From Haladaptatus sp. DYF46 (lineage in GTDB: Archaea; Halobacteriota; Halobacteria; Halobacteriales; Haladaptataceae), in contig NZ_JAJFAY010000007.1 of the NCBI RefSeq assembly GCF_021083305.1, positions 186,001 to 250,000 on the forward strand: a DNA stretch of 64,000 nucleotides, written 5' to 3'. Below are positions 54,880 to 63,999 of the stretch, piece by piece (position 1 is the stretch's first letter; every line of letters starts with the position of its first letter). The notes below the pieces were generated by a model. That model was not told the DNA's origin. It did not search any database and saw only the letters and a list, made by a program, of their open reading frames with translations. A program made the position numbers and the translations under genes.

Positions 54880-56718
54880 ATGAAAAAACTATCCCGGCGT
54901 AAACTACTCCAAGCGGGTGCTTCACTCGGCATTGCGGGGGCGATTCCACAAACGATGAGCACGGTGGCTGCGGAATCATCACCCACCCTCGAAAAATTCG
55001 TTCAACCATTACCGACCTTGGAGGAACGCGAATCCGATGGGACACGAGATGGCGTTGATGCCTACGATATCCCGGTAAAGGAGTTCACACAAAACCTTCA
55101 CCCAGACCTGCCAGACACCACACTCTGGGGATTCGATGGCGTATATCCTGGCCCTCTAATCACTGCAGAACGCGGAGAACCGATGCAGGTTCGCTTCGAT
55201 AACAGTTTCCTCCCGGATACACATTTGTTGGAAGTCGATGAGCGAATCGGTGGAACGACCCCCGAGAATTATCACTATGAGGGATTCGATGGTCCGGTTC
55301 CCGAGGTGAGGACCGTGACTCATTTCCACGGCCTCGAAATCGAACCTGAAAGCGATGGTCAGGCAGATATGTGGACGTCTCCTGGTGGGGCTGAGGGGCC
55401 AAGATTCAGCAAGGAATGGCAGGAACTCCCGATGGAACAGGCCAGACTAACGTCGACATATCACGATCACACGGTCGGGATTACACGTCTCAACGCCTAT
55501 GTCGGACTTCTTGGTTTGTATCAGATCACTAGTCAAGCCGAACGGGATCTCAACCTCCCAAGTGGTGAGTACGATATCCCCATGTTGATTCAGGATCGAT
55601 CGTTCAATGATGATGGGTCGCTAAAGTATCTCGATTCGTGGGCGTCGTCGTTCCTCGGTGATACGGCCGTCGTGAACGGAGCGGTATGGCCCTCCCTTGA
55701 GGTAGAACCACGTCGATACCGGTTCCGACTTGCTAACGGGGCGAACCATCGGGCGTTCGATCTCAAACTTCAGAGTGAGTCCGGTTCGGGTACACCGATG
55801 CTCTATCAGTTTGCTCCTGATCACGGATATCTCGATTCGGTCGTATCCATCGGACCGGGCGGTGACCTCGACTCGCTTCGAATCGCTACGTTCGAGCGTG
55901 CTGAAGTAATCGTCGATTTTACCGATTATGCTGGACAAACGTTTACCGTCACTAACGAGGCACAGATGGGGGGTGGCCTCGAAGAAATCTTGCAGATCGA
56001 AGTGTCTGATCCGGATACGGCACCCGAAGACCCTAGTACGGCACCATCCGATCTAAATCTCCCATCAGTCGGTCCGACGTTCGACGAAGACGACGTGGTC
56101 GAGACTCGAAATATGGATCTGGGGCTCGAAATTAAGGGTGATCTGCCTACCTACACGCTGAACGGATATACAATGTGGGACGATGGGTCGATGGTCTACC
56201 CACAACTTGGATCGACCGAGATTTGGGAATTCCAGAACCACACGAGCGGCACACACCCGATGCATATGCATCTTGTTAAGTTCAAGGTGATCGGCCGTGG
56301 ACCGGATGGGACTGACGACCCACTTCCGAACGAACGTGGTCACAAGGACGTTGTTCGCGTCAAGCCTGATGAGAAGGTGCGAGTCCTCACACGATTTGAT
56401 GGGTATACCGGGCAGTATCCTTGGCACTGCCACATGCTTGAGCACGAGGATAACAAGATGATGATCTGCTTTGTTGTGCAGGACGGGGAAGAAGAGGGTC
56501 CTGACCCAGTCGTCGGGGATAAATCACCGACAGACCCGGATGAAGATGGTCTGTACGAAGATATCGATGGTGATGGGAGTGAAACCTACGACGATGTTGT
56601 CGATCTCTTTGAGAACTACGATGATCCGGCCGTCCAGAACAATCCTGCCGCCTATGATTTCAACGACAACGACCGACTCGATTTCGACGATATCGTAGAG
56701 TTATTCAAAGAGATGTAA
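54880..56718 (+). CDS. Secreted multicopper oxidase with C-terminal dockerin
   Basis: 612 residues. Tat signal (SRRKLLQAGASLGIAGA, about 5-33); three cupredoxin domains of the CotA/bilirubin-oxidase type (about 40-540); dockerin (about 550-612; DIDGDGSETYDD, DFNDNDRLDFDD). All four copper-binding segments are visible: HFHGLEIE, YHDHTVG, HPMHMHLVKF and WHCHMLEHEDNKMM, the last giving the type-1 Cys, two His and an axial Met as well as type-3 ligands. Such enzymes oxidise phenols, bilirubin, Mn or Cu(I) with reduction of O2 to water. Fusion to a dockerin is unusual and would place an O2-reducing centre on the same scaffold as the cupredoxin-bearing dehydrogenases. Classical laccase activity on an aromatic substrate is the alternative. 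Confidence 0.92.
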   Translation: MKKLSRRKLLQAGASLGIAGAIPQTMSTVAAESSPTLEKFVQPLPTLEERESDGTRDGVDAYDIPVKEFTQNLHPDLPDTTLWGFDGVYPGPLITAERGEPMQVRFDNSFLPDTHLLEVDERIGGTTPENYHYEGFDGPVPEVRTVTHFHGLEIEPESDGQADMWTSPGGAEGPRFSKEWQELPMEQARLTSTYHDHTVGITRLNAYVGLLGLYQITSQAERDLNLPSGEYDIPMLIQDRSFNDDGSLKYLDSWASSFLGDTAVVNGAVWPSLEVEPRRYRFRLANGANHRAFDLKLQSESGSGTPMLYQFAPDHGYLDSVVSIGPGGDLDSLRIATFERAEVIVDFTDYAGQTFTVTNEAQMGGGLEEILQIEVSDPDTAPEDPSTAPSDLNLPSVGPTFDEDDVVETRNMDLGLEIKGDLPTYTLNGYTMWDDGSMVYPQLGSTEIWEFQNHTSGTHPMHMHLVKFKVIGRGPDGTDDPLPNERGHKDVVRVKPDEKVRVLTRFDGYTGQYPWHCHMLEHEDNKMMICFVVQDGEEEGPDPVVGDKSPTDPDEDGLYEDIDGDGSETYDDVVDLFENYDDPAVQNNPAAYDFNDNDRLDFDDIVELFKEM

Positions 56719-57225
56719 AAGCCACCCAGCATTCGACTGCAGCGTCTTTCGGGAAACACGAAACCTGTTCTTCCAAGAAAACGAATCCATTACGAACCGA
56801 TTTGAGAACCATTCACGATTTTATCGACGCGGTTTTTGAGCACTGTTCTCATTACTGTATTCGAGAGACGCTCCCTACCTATTGAATCTCGATTTTCAAT
56901 ATCTATCGAGTAGACTCGGTTACATCCTTTTGAGTAGCATCGATGTAACTCTGGTCGCGGGAATAGCAGACCACGGTCTGGATGTCGGAATATTCCATAG
57001 ACATGGAACTGGGCTACGTTACGAAAACATAACGCTAGAACAGTAACAGTCGGCGCTAACCCGTGGTGACCATGCATAGAGTTTCGCTGAAGATGAGACC
57101 ACCGACCAAAAGAACGGCTATAGAACGAAGCAACACTTTGTCACCCTCGGTACCCAGAACGAGAAAGTAAAGGGACGTCTTTTTACATCCCTGAATTTAC
57201 AGCGAGCGTCAAACAGGGTGGGAGA
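56719..57225. other. Convergent intergenic region
   Basis: About 505 bp between the ends of the multicopper oxidase gene and the minus-strand dockerin gene. A minus-strand open frame at 56790-57077 has no coding character. No terminator hairpin or repeat stands out. Confidence 0.3.
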
Positions 57226-60200
57226 TTAGAGAGAGCGGAAGAGTTCGACGAGGTCGTCAAAGTCAAGCCGGTCGTTGTCGTTGAAGTCGTACGCGTCGGG
57301 ATTGTTCTGTACGGAGTCATCGTCGAAGTGGTCGAAGAAATCGACCACGTCGTCGTACTCGGTCTCGCCGTCTCCGTCGATATCTTCATACTTTCCGTCG
57401 CCATTGGGGTCGGTTGGCTTCGAATCGCCAACAACCGCGGGAGGCTGACTGCCACCGGTACTACCGTCGTACTGGTAGAGACCGTAAATCTCGACCTGCG
57501 AGAGTGCCCGGGTGTAGAGGCGCACGTCGGCGAGCATCCCGCTGAGCCAGTCCTTGGTGCCGGATTTCGATGCGATAGCGAGATCGACGGTCGACGAGGA
57601 TGACTCACTGGCACCTTCCGAGGAGGCTGCCGGAGTTCCGTCGATGTAAATCTCCGAGACACTCTCGCTGGGTGCGTGTCGATAGACCAAGTGGTGCCAC
57701 TCGCCGTCGGCGATTCCCGCTTCTGTAGCGAATGCGCCATTGCTGGAATCGTCATCGGGGTCGAACCGCGGATGGGAACCCTCCGAATCGAAACCAGCCC
57801 ACATCGATTCGTTCTTGCCGACGGTTGCGGCGTAATAGCCGGCATTGTCCGTGTTGATCCAGGTGGAGATGGTGTAGGCCGCCGGGTCGAGCGCATCGGC
57901 GTCCGGAATGACGACGGTACCATCGCTACCATTGAATTCCGCGGCGTCGCCGGGGATATCTGGTGTGTCAATACCGGTGGAGACACCGCCAGTGATCGTT
58001 CCGTTGTGGTCGTTACCGGTTGCGTCAATGACGGTATCGCCGTCAACGTTGTCCGCACCGAACTGCCATTGACCGACCAGACCTTCTGTGGGTTCCTCCA
58101 CGTCCGCTTCGGTGATTTCGAATCCGCTCATCTTCGAGTTTTCTACCGGATCACTCATCGTGATCGAGAGCGAACCGTCGCTGACGGCGACGTTTTCGAC
58201 GGTCTTGGTGTAGGCAGTTGCGAAGCCGACTTCCTCTCGGAGGTTTAGCTCGTTGATCACTTGCTCACCTTCGACCGAGACGTTAAACACGCGCTGTTGA
58301 CCGTTCGGATCATCGAACGCGAATTCCGCGAAGTGAAGCGTCACGTCGTAAACCCCGTCTTCGAGGCCGACCTCGTACGAGAGGTTTTCACCCCATTCTT
58401 CGCTCTGGTAGAGCGCATCATTTTCGGTCCCCTCGATCTCGAGATCCGGCTCCCCGGTCGGGCTGCTATTCCCTTCGTTAGAAACCTGGACGCTGGGTGA
58501 TTCGGCGACGAATTCGAGGCCATCGATGGTGACCGTCCCATCGATCGTCTCCCCTCCAGCATCGTAGCCGAAGGGGACCGAAACGGGTTCAAGGTCGGGA
58601 CCGCCATCGTCCACTTCCCCAGTAGTGATGTAGTCCAATCCGCCATATTTGAGGAGATAGAGACCGCCCTGTTGACCTGTATGTAACATCATGGGAGTGC
58701 CACCATCCGTGGGGAATGGATCGATACGGCTAACTGATCCGTCTTCGGCGTAGGTGACGGTCTTGAACCATCCGCGCCGTTCCATGATGATGTGTTTGTC
58801 GTCGTAGTACCCGGGCAAGGCGATCGAGGGATCGAAGTCATCTTTGTACTGATAGACCTCGCCGATCATGGGCGATCCACCCGTTGGTGGATCTGTGCCT
58901 TCGATGGGATACGGAATCTCGTCCGGGACGTTATCATCGGCGTACTCCGGAACGTTGTCGATGAGTTCATCCCACGAGTAGGGATTGGTGATAGTCGCTG
59001 GTTGGGCCGGTGGGAGTTCAGTGAGTCCGTCGTTGTTGGGCGAGTCGTTGACCGGGTTATCCGGATCGAACGGATCACCGGTTTCGCCCGTGGCAAAGTC
59101 GTAGTCACGGTAGGGAACGTTCATCCCGGTGAAATATGGCCAGCCATAGAACCCAGGCTCGTTCACCCGCACGAATTCGGTGAGTCCAGGCGGTCCTCGC
59201 TGGGGATCCCAACTACCTGCGTCGGGGCCATAGTCGGCAATGAAGGGATCTCCGGTTTCCTCGTCGACGGTGAGCGTAAACGGATTCCGGAAGCCCATCG
59301 CGTATATCTCGGCTTTAACCTTGTTGTTCGCGTGCGCATCTGCGTACTCGTCACCGGTGAAGAGGTTGCCATCGGGGACTGTGTAGCCACCGTCGTCCTT
59401 GGGCGTGATCCGAAGCAAACTCCCACGGAGGTCGTTCGTGTTGCCTGACGTGCGCTGTGCGTCGAAGAATCGTCGACCATCTCGCTCGTCTATCGGCGTA
59501 TATGCACTCGACTCGAACGGGTCAGTATCGTCTCCTGTAGTGATCAGGAGGTTCCCCTCCAGATCGAAGGCGAGCGCACCGCCGACGTGACAACAGCGCT
59601 CACGTTGGACAGGGATCCGAATGATCTCAGTTTCGGAGGTCGGGTCAATCGTATCGCCGTCGACGGTGAAGCGTGAGACGACGTTGTATGGGTCGACGAG
59701 AGACTCACCTGGTGCCTCTTTGTAGGTATCGAGCGATTCGAGTTCTTCTTGATTATCGGCGAGTTCGTGGTTCGAGGGTGAGTAGAAGAAGTAAACCCAA
59801 CCGTTTTCCTCGAAGTTCGGGTCGAAGACGATGCCTTGACCGCCATCCTCGATACCACCGTGGACTTCCTTTTCGAGAGCGATGGTAGTCTCGCCGCTAT
59901 CGGGATGATAGACCCCTATCTTTGCCGTTCCAGTCGGCTCGGGGGGATATCGGGGGTCGCCGCCTTCGGAGTTCGTAAAGCCTCTCCCTCGGGTCGTGTA
60001 GAAGACTCGCCCGTCTGGCGCAACATCAAGTTTCATCCCGTTGCTTAGCGAGGCCACCTGATTTCTGTTGAGGGTGACTGACGGAGGAGAACCATCGGAT
60101 TCGGGTTCTGGGTAGACGGGGACCTTGAAATCGACAGTTTTGAACCCGTCACCAACCGAGTAGGTAGTCGAGCTGTTCAACAAGTATGGGCCGCTGTCCT

Positions 60201-61278
60201 CGCTAGGACGGGTTACCTTCCAAGAGACCGATTGGGAAGCTCCCGAGGAAAGCGGTCCAAAGCTGGTTTCGGTTTGTAGCGTAACCGTCACTTCGGAGCC
60301 GCTTTGAGAGCTAAGAGTAACGTCGCCATCTGTGATTTCCGAGTCGTATGGGTTGGTAATCGTGGCGTCGACGGTACTGGAAGTGTGTTCGACGGTGAGA
60401 GAACTATCCGTGAACGCTGGTACCGATGCAGGGGTAGGTCCGGATTGGTACCAGACATTGCGGAATCTCACTGGTTGGCCGTGATTTTGGAGTTTGATCG
60501 GCTGCTTGACGGGATGTTGGCTATACTCTGCGACGTCCTTGTAGACGGTGGGACCGTTCAGGACGGTTTGGGCCTGCACCAGCACATCATTCCAGTAGAT
60601 GGTCACCATGCCGGGCGACTCAAGGTCGCCGTTGTCGGCAAAGCGTGGAGCACGCCAGATGATGTCGTAGGTCTGCCAGTTTCCTTTTGGGCGGCTGGCG
60701 TTGACAAGCGGGGGGTGCTGGCCATACACCGAGGCGGCATACCCATCTGCATAGGTCGGATTTTGGTAATTGTTGAGAACCTGGATTTCGTACCGGTTCG
60801 CCAAAAAGAATCCGCTGTTGCCAGGCACTTGGTTACTTCCAGAGATGCTCTCGGGAGATTGCCACTCGACGTGGTAGTGGCCGTCACCGAAGTTCTGTTT
60901 GCTGACGATGGAACTGTCGCCGACGACGACGTAGTCGTCTTTGATGTCCCAGGTACTGGAATCGTTCCAATCGTCAAGGGATATCTGTCCGTTGTCTCCG
61001 TCTCCAATGAGGACGGTGGCATCTTCGGGTGGGTCAGGAAAAGCGGGTTCACCCGGATCAACAACGGGCGGGTGGGGCCGACACGGGTCATGGACTTGCC
61101 AGGGTGAATTAGGGAGTCGGGGAGTCGTGTTAAACCCCGGTCCTTGGCAATCTTTGGGGGGCTGATATCCAGTTCCCACATCGTGGTCAGCTACTGCAGG
61201 ACCGATGAGGCCACTAGCCATCGTGAGTCCTGCTGCACTCAGTATCGATCTACGAGAGAATTTGCTATCATTACTCAT
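57226..61278 (-). CDS. Secreted DUF1080-GSDH propeller-malectin-LamG-dockerin protein
   Basis: 1350 residues from the ATG at 61278 (MSNDSKFSRRSIL; ATG 61293 is also in frame). Order: Tat signal (about 8-32); DUF1080-type domain (about 70-285; GNSGFFLANRYEIQVLNN); beta-sandwich (about 285-390); GSDH propeller (about 405-885; ERCCHVGGALAFDLEG, NTNDLRGSLLRI); malectin-like domain (about 895-1040); LamG-like domain (about 1050-1270; GQWQFGADNVDGDTVID); dockerin (about 1285-1350; DIDGDGETEYDD, DFNDNDRLDFDD). It is a paralogue of the 21523 protein but lacks a cupredoxin, so it would have to hand electrons to a neighbour on the scaffold or to a soluble acceptor. It is convergent with the multicopper oxidase gene. 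Confidence 0.88.
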   Translation of the reverse strand: MSNDSKFSRRSILSAAGLTMASGLIGPAVADHDVGTGYQPPKDCQGPGFNTTPRLPNSPWQVHDPCRPHPPVVDPGEPAFPDPPEDATVLIGDGDNGQISLDDWNDSSTWDIKDDYVVVGDSSIVSKQNFGDGHYHVEWQSPESISGSNQVPGNSGFFLANRYEIQVLNNYQNPTYADGYAASVYGQHPPLVNASRPKGNWQTYDIIWRAPRFADNGDLESPGMVTIYWNDVLVQAQTVLNGPTVYKDVAEYSQHPVKQPIKLQNHGQPVRFRNVWYQSGPTPASVPAFTDSSLTVEHTSSTVDATITNPYDSEITDGDVTLSSQSGSEVTVTLQTETSFGPLSSGASQSVSWKVTRPSEDSGPYLLNSSTTYSVGDGFKTVDFKVPVYPEPESDGSPPSVTLNRNQVASLSNGMKLDVAPDGRVFYTTRGRGFTNSEGGDPRYPPEPTGTAKIGVYHPDSGETTIALEKEVHGGIEDGGQGIVFDPNFEENGWVYFFYSPSNHELADNQEELESLDTYKEAPGESLVDPYNVVSRFTVDGDTIDPTSETEIIRIPVQRERCCHVGGALAFDLEGNLLITTGDDTDPFESSAYTPIDERDGRRFFDAQRTSGNTNDLRGSLLRITPKDDGGYTVPDGNLFTGDEYADAHANNKVKAEIYAMGFRNPFTLTVDEETGDPFIADYGPDAGSWDPQRGPPGLTEFVRVNEPGFYGWPYFTGMNVPYRDYDFATGETGDPFDPDNPVNDSPNNDGLTELPPAQPATITNPYSWDELIDNVPEYADDNVPDEIPYPIEGTDPPTGGSPMIGEVYQYKDDFDPSIALPGYYDDKHIIMERRGWFKTVTYAEDGSVSRIDPFPTDGGTPMMLHTGQQGGLYLLKYGGLDYITTGEVDDGGPDLEPVSVPFGYDAGGETIDGTVTIDGLEFVAESPSVQVSNEGNSSPTGEPDLEIEGTENDALYQSEEWGENLSYEVGLEDGVYDVTLHFAEFAFDDPNGQQRVFNVSVEGEQVINELNLREEVGFATAYTKTVENVAVSDGSLSITMSDPVENSKMSGFEITEADVEEPTEGLVGQWQFGADNVDGDTVIDATGNDHNGTITGGVSTGIDTPDIPGDAAEFNGSDGTVVIPDADALDPAAYTISTWINTDNAGYYAATVGKNESMWAGFDSEGSHPRFDPDDDSSNGAFATEAGIADGEWHHLVYRHAPSESVSEIYIDGTPAASSEGASESSSSTVDLAIASKSGTKDWLSGMLADVRLYTRALSQVEIYGLYQYDGSTGGSQPPAVVGDSKPTDPNGDGKYEDIDGDGETEYDDVVDFFDHFDDDSVQNNPDAYDFNDNDRLDFDDLVELFRSL

Positions 61279-61738
61279 GGTCTGATGATCCATCTTATTG
61301 GTGACTAAACAATAAATTAAGCCTTACTATATTTTTTACTCACTTTGAATATGGGAAATATATTGCGTTCGAATTGCATTCAGTACTCGATAGCTGTCTT
61401 AAGCCAGGATGACTTATTCACGATGAGTTGAAAAGTAGTCACGTGAATTTAAATACAGATGCTCTCCTCAACGATTTACTAATTACCTCCTACCCTGCTG
61501 ATTCAAGAAAAAATCTGCACCAGCGGCGTCGAGACGAACACAACCCCAGGGAATGCTGGAGTATTCGGTCTTTCCTATGAAATCGACGTTGACAATCGTA
61601 CAACTGTCTTGTGAGACGGATTTTTGAGTTCTCGACGCAATAGACGCCGATTCTGTGTCTCCAAAAGGGTGTTATGGCAATGAGAAGTCTCACCATCACC
61701 GAGTCACCCACACGAACGCCGAGCGAGTAGGGTGAGGG
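61279..61738. other. Intergenic region
   Basis: About 460 bp between two minus-strand genes. ACTATATTTTTTACTC near 61323-61338 is a likely promoter element for the 57226 gene. A short minus-strand frame at 61490-61711 looks random. Confidence 0.35.
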
Positions 61739-62107
61739 TCACTCAGATATAGTGAGAAGCTCTATCCGGTTTTCAAACGGATCCCGGAACGAGAACCGCT
61801 CTATCCCTGAAATGGGTGGTTCGTCCTGAGTTTCGAACCCCTTTTTCTCGAGATAAGATCGCACCTCGTTGACGTTCCCGATTTCGAATGCAGGATGGCG
61901 CTTCGATCGTGGGTGTTCTCCATCCTCGACACTAATATGTAGTTCTACCCCACCTGCTCGAAACCACATTCCACCACCCGAAGAAAACGATTCAGGTCTC
62001 GGAACCTCATCAAAGCCGAGAAGTGATGTGTAAAATTCACGCGCTTCTTCTTCGGCACTTTCCGGGATTGTAAGCGTAACGTGGTCAATGGATTTCCAGT
62101 CGATCAT
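61739..62107 (-). CDS. VOC (glyoxalase/dioxygenase) superfamily protein
   Basis: 122 residues, two beta-alpha-beta-beta-beta modules. Metal-site candidates: His in IDHVTLTIPE (about 9), the Glu-x-His of VELHISVE (about 55-58), His in KRHPAFEIG and Glu in NRIELLTISE near the end. The family covers glyoxalase I, extradiol dioxygenases and epimerases; the sequence does not settle which. It stands alone, 168 bp from the Gfo/Idh/MocA gene on the same strand. No signal peptide. Confidence 0.8.
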   Translation of the reverse strand: MIDWKSIDHVTLTIPESAEEEAREFYTSLLGFDEVPRPESFSSGGGMWFRAGGVELHISVEDGEHPRSKRHPAFEIGNVNEVRSYLEKKGFETQDEPPISGIERFSFRDPFENRIELLTISE

Positions 62108-62274
62108 TGACTGGATTATGTCCGTAAAGCGTATATATTGATTGATCCCGGCAATCGTTCCATGTAGTATCTCACACCAAAGTGTTGGCTATGTCCATTT
62201 TGACACGAAATATCAGCTACTGATCGAGCCGCTTGTTCGAAAAAAGTATCACTTTCGTCCCGATTTCTCGCCGG

Positions 62275-63417
62275 TCAGGAAACGTTGACCCGTTCACCGG
62301 ATTCATCGGATTTCTCGATCGCGGCGAGCAACTGTTGGACACGATAGCCGTCCTCGAAGGTCGGGACGTCGCTCGACGACCGTTCATCGGAATCAGTATC
62401 TGTGTTTGCGACCGCGGAGAGGAACTCGTAGTTCTCGAAGACGAAGGTGTGTTCCCATCCGAGAACGTGCCCCTCCGGCCACCATCGTTCGAGGTACGGG
62501 TCCTCGTCCGCAGTGACCATGATCGTCTGGAATCCACGGTCGTCGGGGCCAAGGAATTCCAACTCGTTCGGTCGTTCGACTGAGAACCGAAGGCTCCCCT
62601 TCGATCCGTTCACCTCGACCGAGTGGTCGTTCTTGTGGCCGGTCGCGAACCGCGACGCCTCGAATGTCCCGACCGCACCGTTTTTGAACGTTGCTTGTGC
62701 CGTGTACGCGTCGTCCACAGTCACCGGACGCGTTTCGTCTGCCCCGGAAACTGGGCGCTCATCAACGAACGTTCGCAGTTGCCCACGAATGTCTTCGATT
62801 TTCCCCGTTCTGTCCTCGACGAGGAAGCGCGTCAAGTCGAGTGTGTGTGCGCCGAGGTCGCCTAGTGCGCCGCTACCAGCTACGTCGGCATCGAGTCGCC
62901 ACGACCAGGGTGCCTCCGGGTCGGCGAGGAAGTCCTGTAGGTAGCTTCCTCTGACGTGTCGTATTTCGCCCAGCTCACCCGAATCGATGAGCCGTTTTGC
63001 GTAGCGAACCGCAGGGATGAACCGATAGTTGAACGCGACACCCGAAGGGACGTCCGCGTCACGGGCAGCGTCCCGCATTCGTTTGGCGTCGTCAAACGTG
63101 TGTGCAAGTGGCTTCTCGCAGAACACCGCAGTCCCTGCATCGAGCGCGGCGATGGAGGGGTCTGCGTGAATCGCGTTCGGCCCGAGGTTGTAGAACACGT
63201 CGACGTCGCCGATGACATCCTCCCAATCAGTATTGTACTCCTCGAAACCGAGTTCGTCGACGGCATCCGCAAGTGCGTCTTCGTCTCTTCCGACGAGAAC
63301 GCGTCGTTCGACGTCTGGCGCGTCCGGGAAGAACATCGGCAGGCGGGCGAGCGCATTCGCGTGGGCCTTGCCCATGAAACGATAGCCGAGGACGCCGATG
63401 GAGAGTGGTTCGTTCAT
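62275..63417 (-). CDS. Gfo/Idh/MocA family NAD(P)-dependent oxidoreductase
   Basis: 380 residues. N-terminal Rossmann domain with GVLGYRFMGKAHANAL (about 8-23) and the family motif CEKPLA (about 99-104); C-terminal alpha/beta domain with FNYRFIPAVRYAK, GDLGAHTLDL and the catalytic-region His. These enzymes oxidise or reduce sugars, inositol or sugar acids at one hydroxyl, often C3 of glucosides. Its ATG is 9 bp from the stop of the upstream isomerase gene, so the two are an operon. Together they resemble the oxidoreductase/isomerase pairs of sugar and cyclitol catabolism. Base composition at this end looks more GC-rich than in the 30-45 kb region. Confidence 0.9.
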   Translation of the reverse strand: MNEPLSIGVLGYRFMGKAHANALARLPMFFPDAPDVERRVLVGRDEDALADAVDELGFEEYNTDWEDVIGDVDVFYNLGPNAIHADPSIAALDAGTAVFCEKPLAHTFDDAKRMRDAARDADVPSGVAFNYRFIPAVRYAKRLIDSGELGEIRHVRGSYLQDFLADPEAPWSWRLDADVAGSGALGDLGAHTLDLTRFLVEDRTGKIEDIRGQLRTFVDERPVSGADETRPVTVDDAYTAQATFKNGAVGTFEASRFATGHKNDHSVEVNGSKGSLRFSVERPNELEFLGPDDRGFQTIMVTADEDPYLERWWPEGHVLGWEHTFVFENYEFLSAVANTDTDSDERSSSDVPTFEDGYRVQQLLAAIEKSDESGERVNVS

Positions 63418-63426
63418 TTGTCCACC

Positions 63427-63999
63427 TCAGGCCCAGTAGGCGTCGCCGGGGTTCGTTTCGAACACAGCTCGGTCGAGTACGTCGATGGCCTTTTCCAACC
63501 CTTCCTTCGACGATGTGAGTGAATCCTCGTGTTCGATAGAGAGCGCTCCGTCGTACTCCACCATTCGTAGAGTCGAGACGACGTCTTTCCAGAACGTCTC
63601 ACCATGGCCATACCCGATGGAGCGGAACAGCCACGAGCGGTCGATTTCCTCTGTGTATGGCGTTGTGTCGAGCACGCCTTTCTCGCGGGCGTTCGCATCG
63701 TACACTTTGGTGTCCTTGGCGTGGAAGTGGTGAATGGCGTCCTCTTGGCCGAGGAGGCGAATCGCGTCGGTGATATCGATGTCCTGCCAGAACAGGTGGG
63801 ACGGGTCGAAGTTGGCGCCCATACGGTCACCGGTCTCTTCGCGGAGTTCGAGCATTCCGTGCGGTTCGTAGACGAGCATATTGGGGTGCATCTCGATGGC
63901 GATGTCTACGTCGTAGTCGTCCGCATACGCTTCGAGTTCCTGCCAATATGGGATAGCAACCTCGTTCCACTGATACTCGTGAGCCTCGTGATGCTCGTT
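63427..63999 (-). CDS. Sugar phosphate isomerase/epimerase family protein, N-terminus cut by the window edge
   Basis: The frame is open to the last bases of the window, so the gene starts beyond it; an internal ATG at 63891 is not the start. About 190 C-terminal residues remain. Barrel landmarks: VDIAIEMHPNMLVYEP, GANFDPSHLFWQDID, HHFHAKDTKV and ALSIEHEDSL, with the metal-binding Glu, Asp-His, His and Glu. It is directly upstream of the Gfo/Idh/MocA gene on the same strand (9-bp gap). Substrate unknown; such pairs act in inositol, keto-sugar or 3-keto-glucoside metabolism. Confidence 0.85.
   Translation of the reverse strand, partial: NEHHEAHEYQWNEVAIPYWQELEAYADDYDVDIAIEMHPNMLVYEPHGMLELREETGDRMGANFDPSHLFWQDIDITDAIRLLGQEDAIHHFHAKDTKVYDANAREKGVLDTTPYTEEIDRSWLFRSIGYGHGETFWKDVVSTLRMVEYDGALSIEHEDSLTSSKEGLEKAIDVLDRAVFETNPGDAYWA

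Noticed and set aside
8750..61278. Dockerins as ordinary EF-hand or thrombospondin-type Ca repeats
   Set aside because: The pattern of two 12-residue loops about 30-40 residues apart, each followed by a V/I-xx-LF helix, at one end of otherwise unrelated secreted proteins, with cohesins nearby, fits dockerin better. The TSP3-type tail of the 19925 protein was kept separate.
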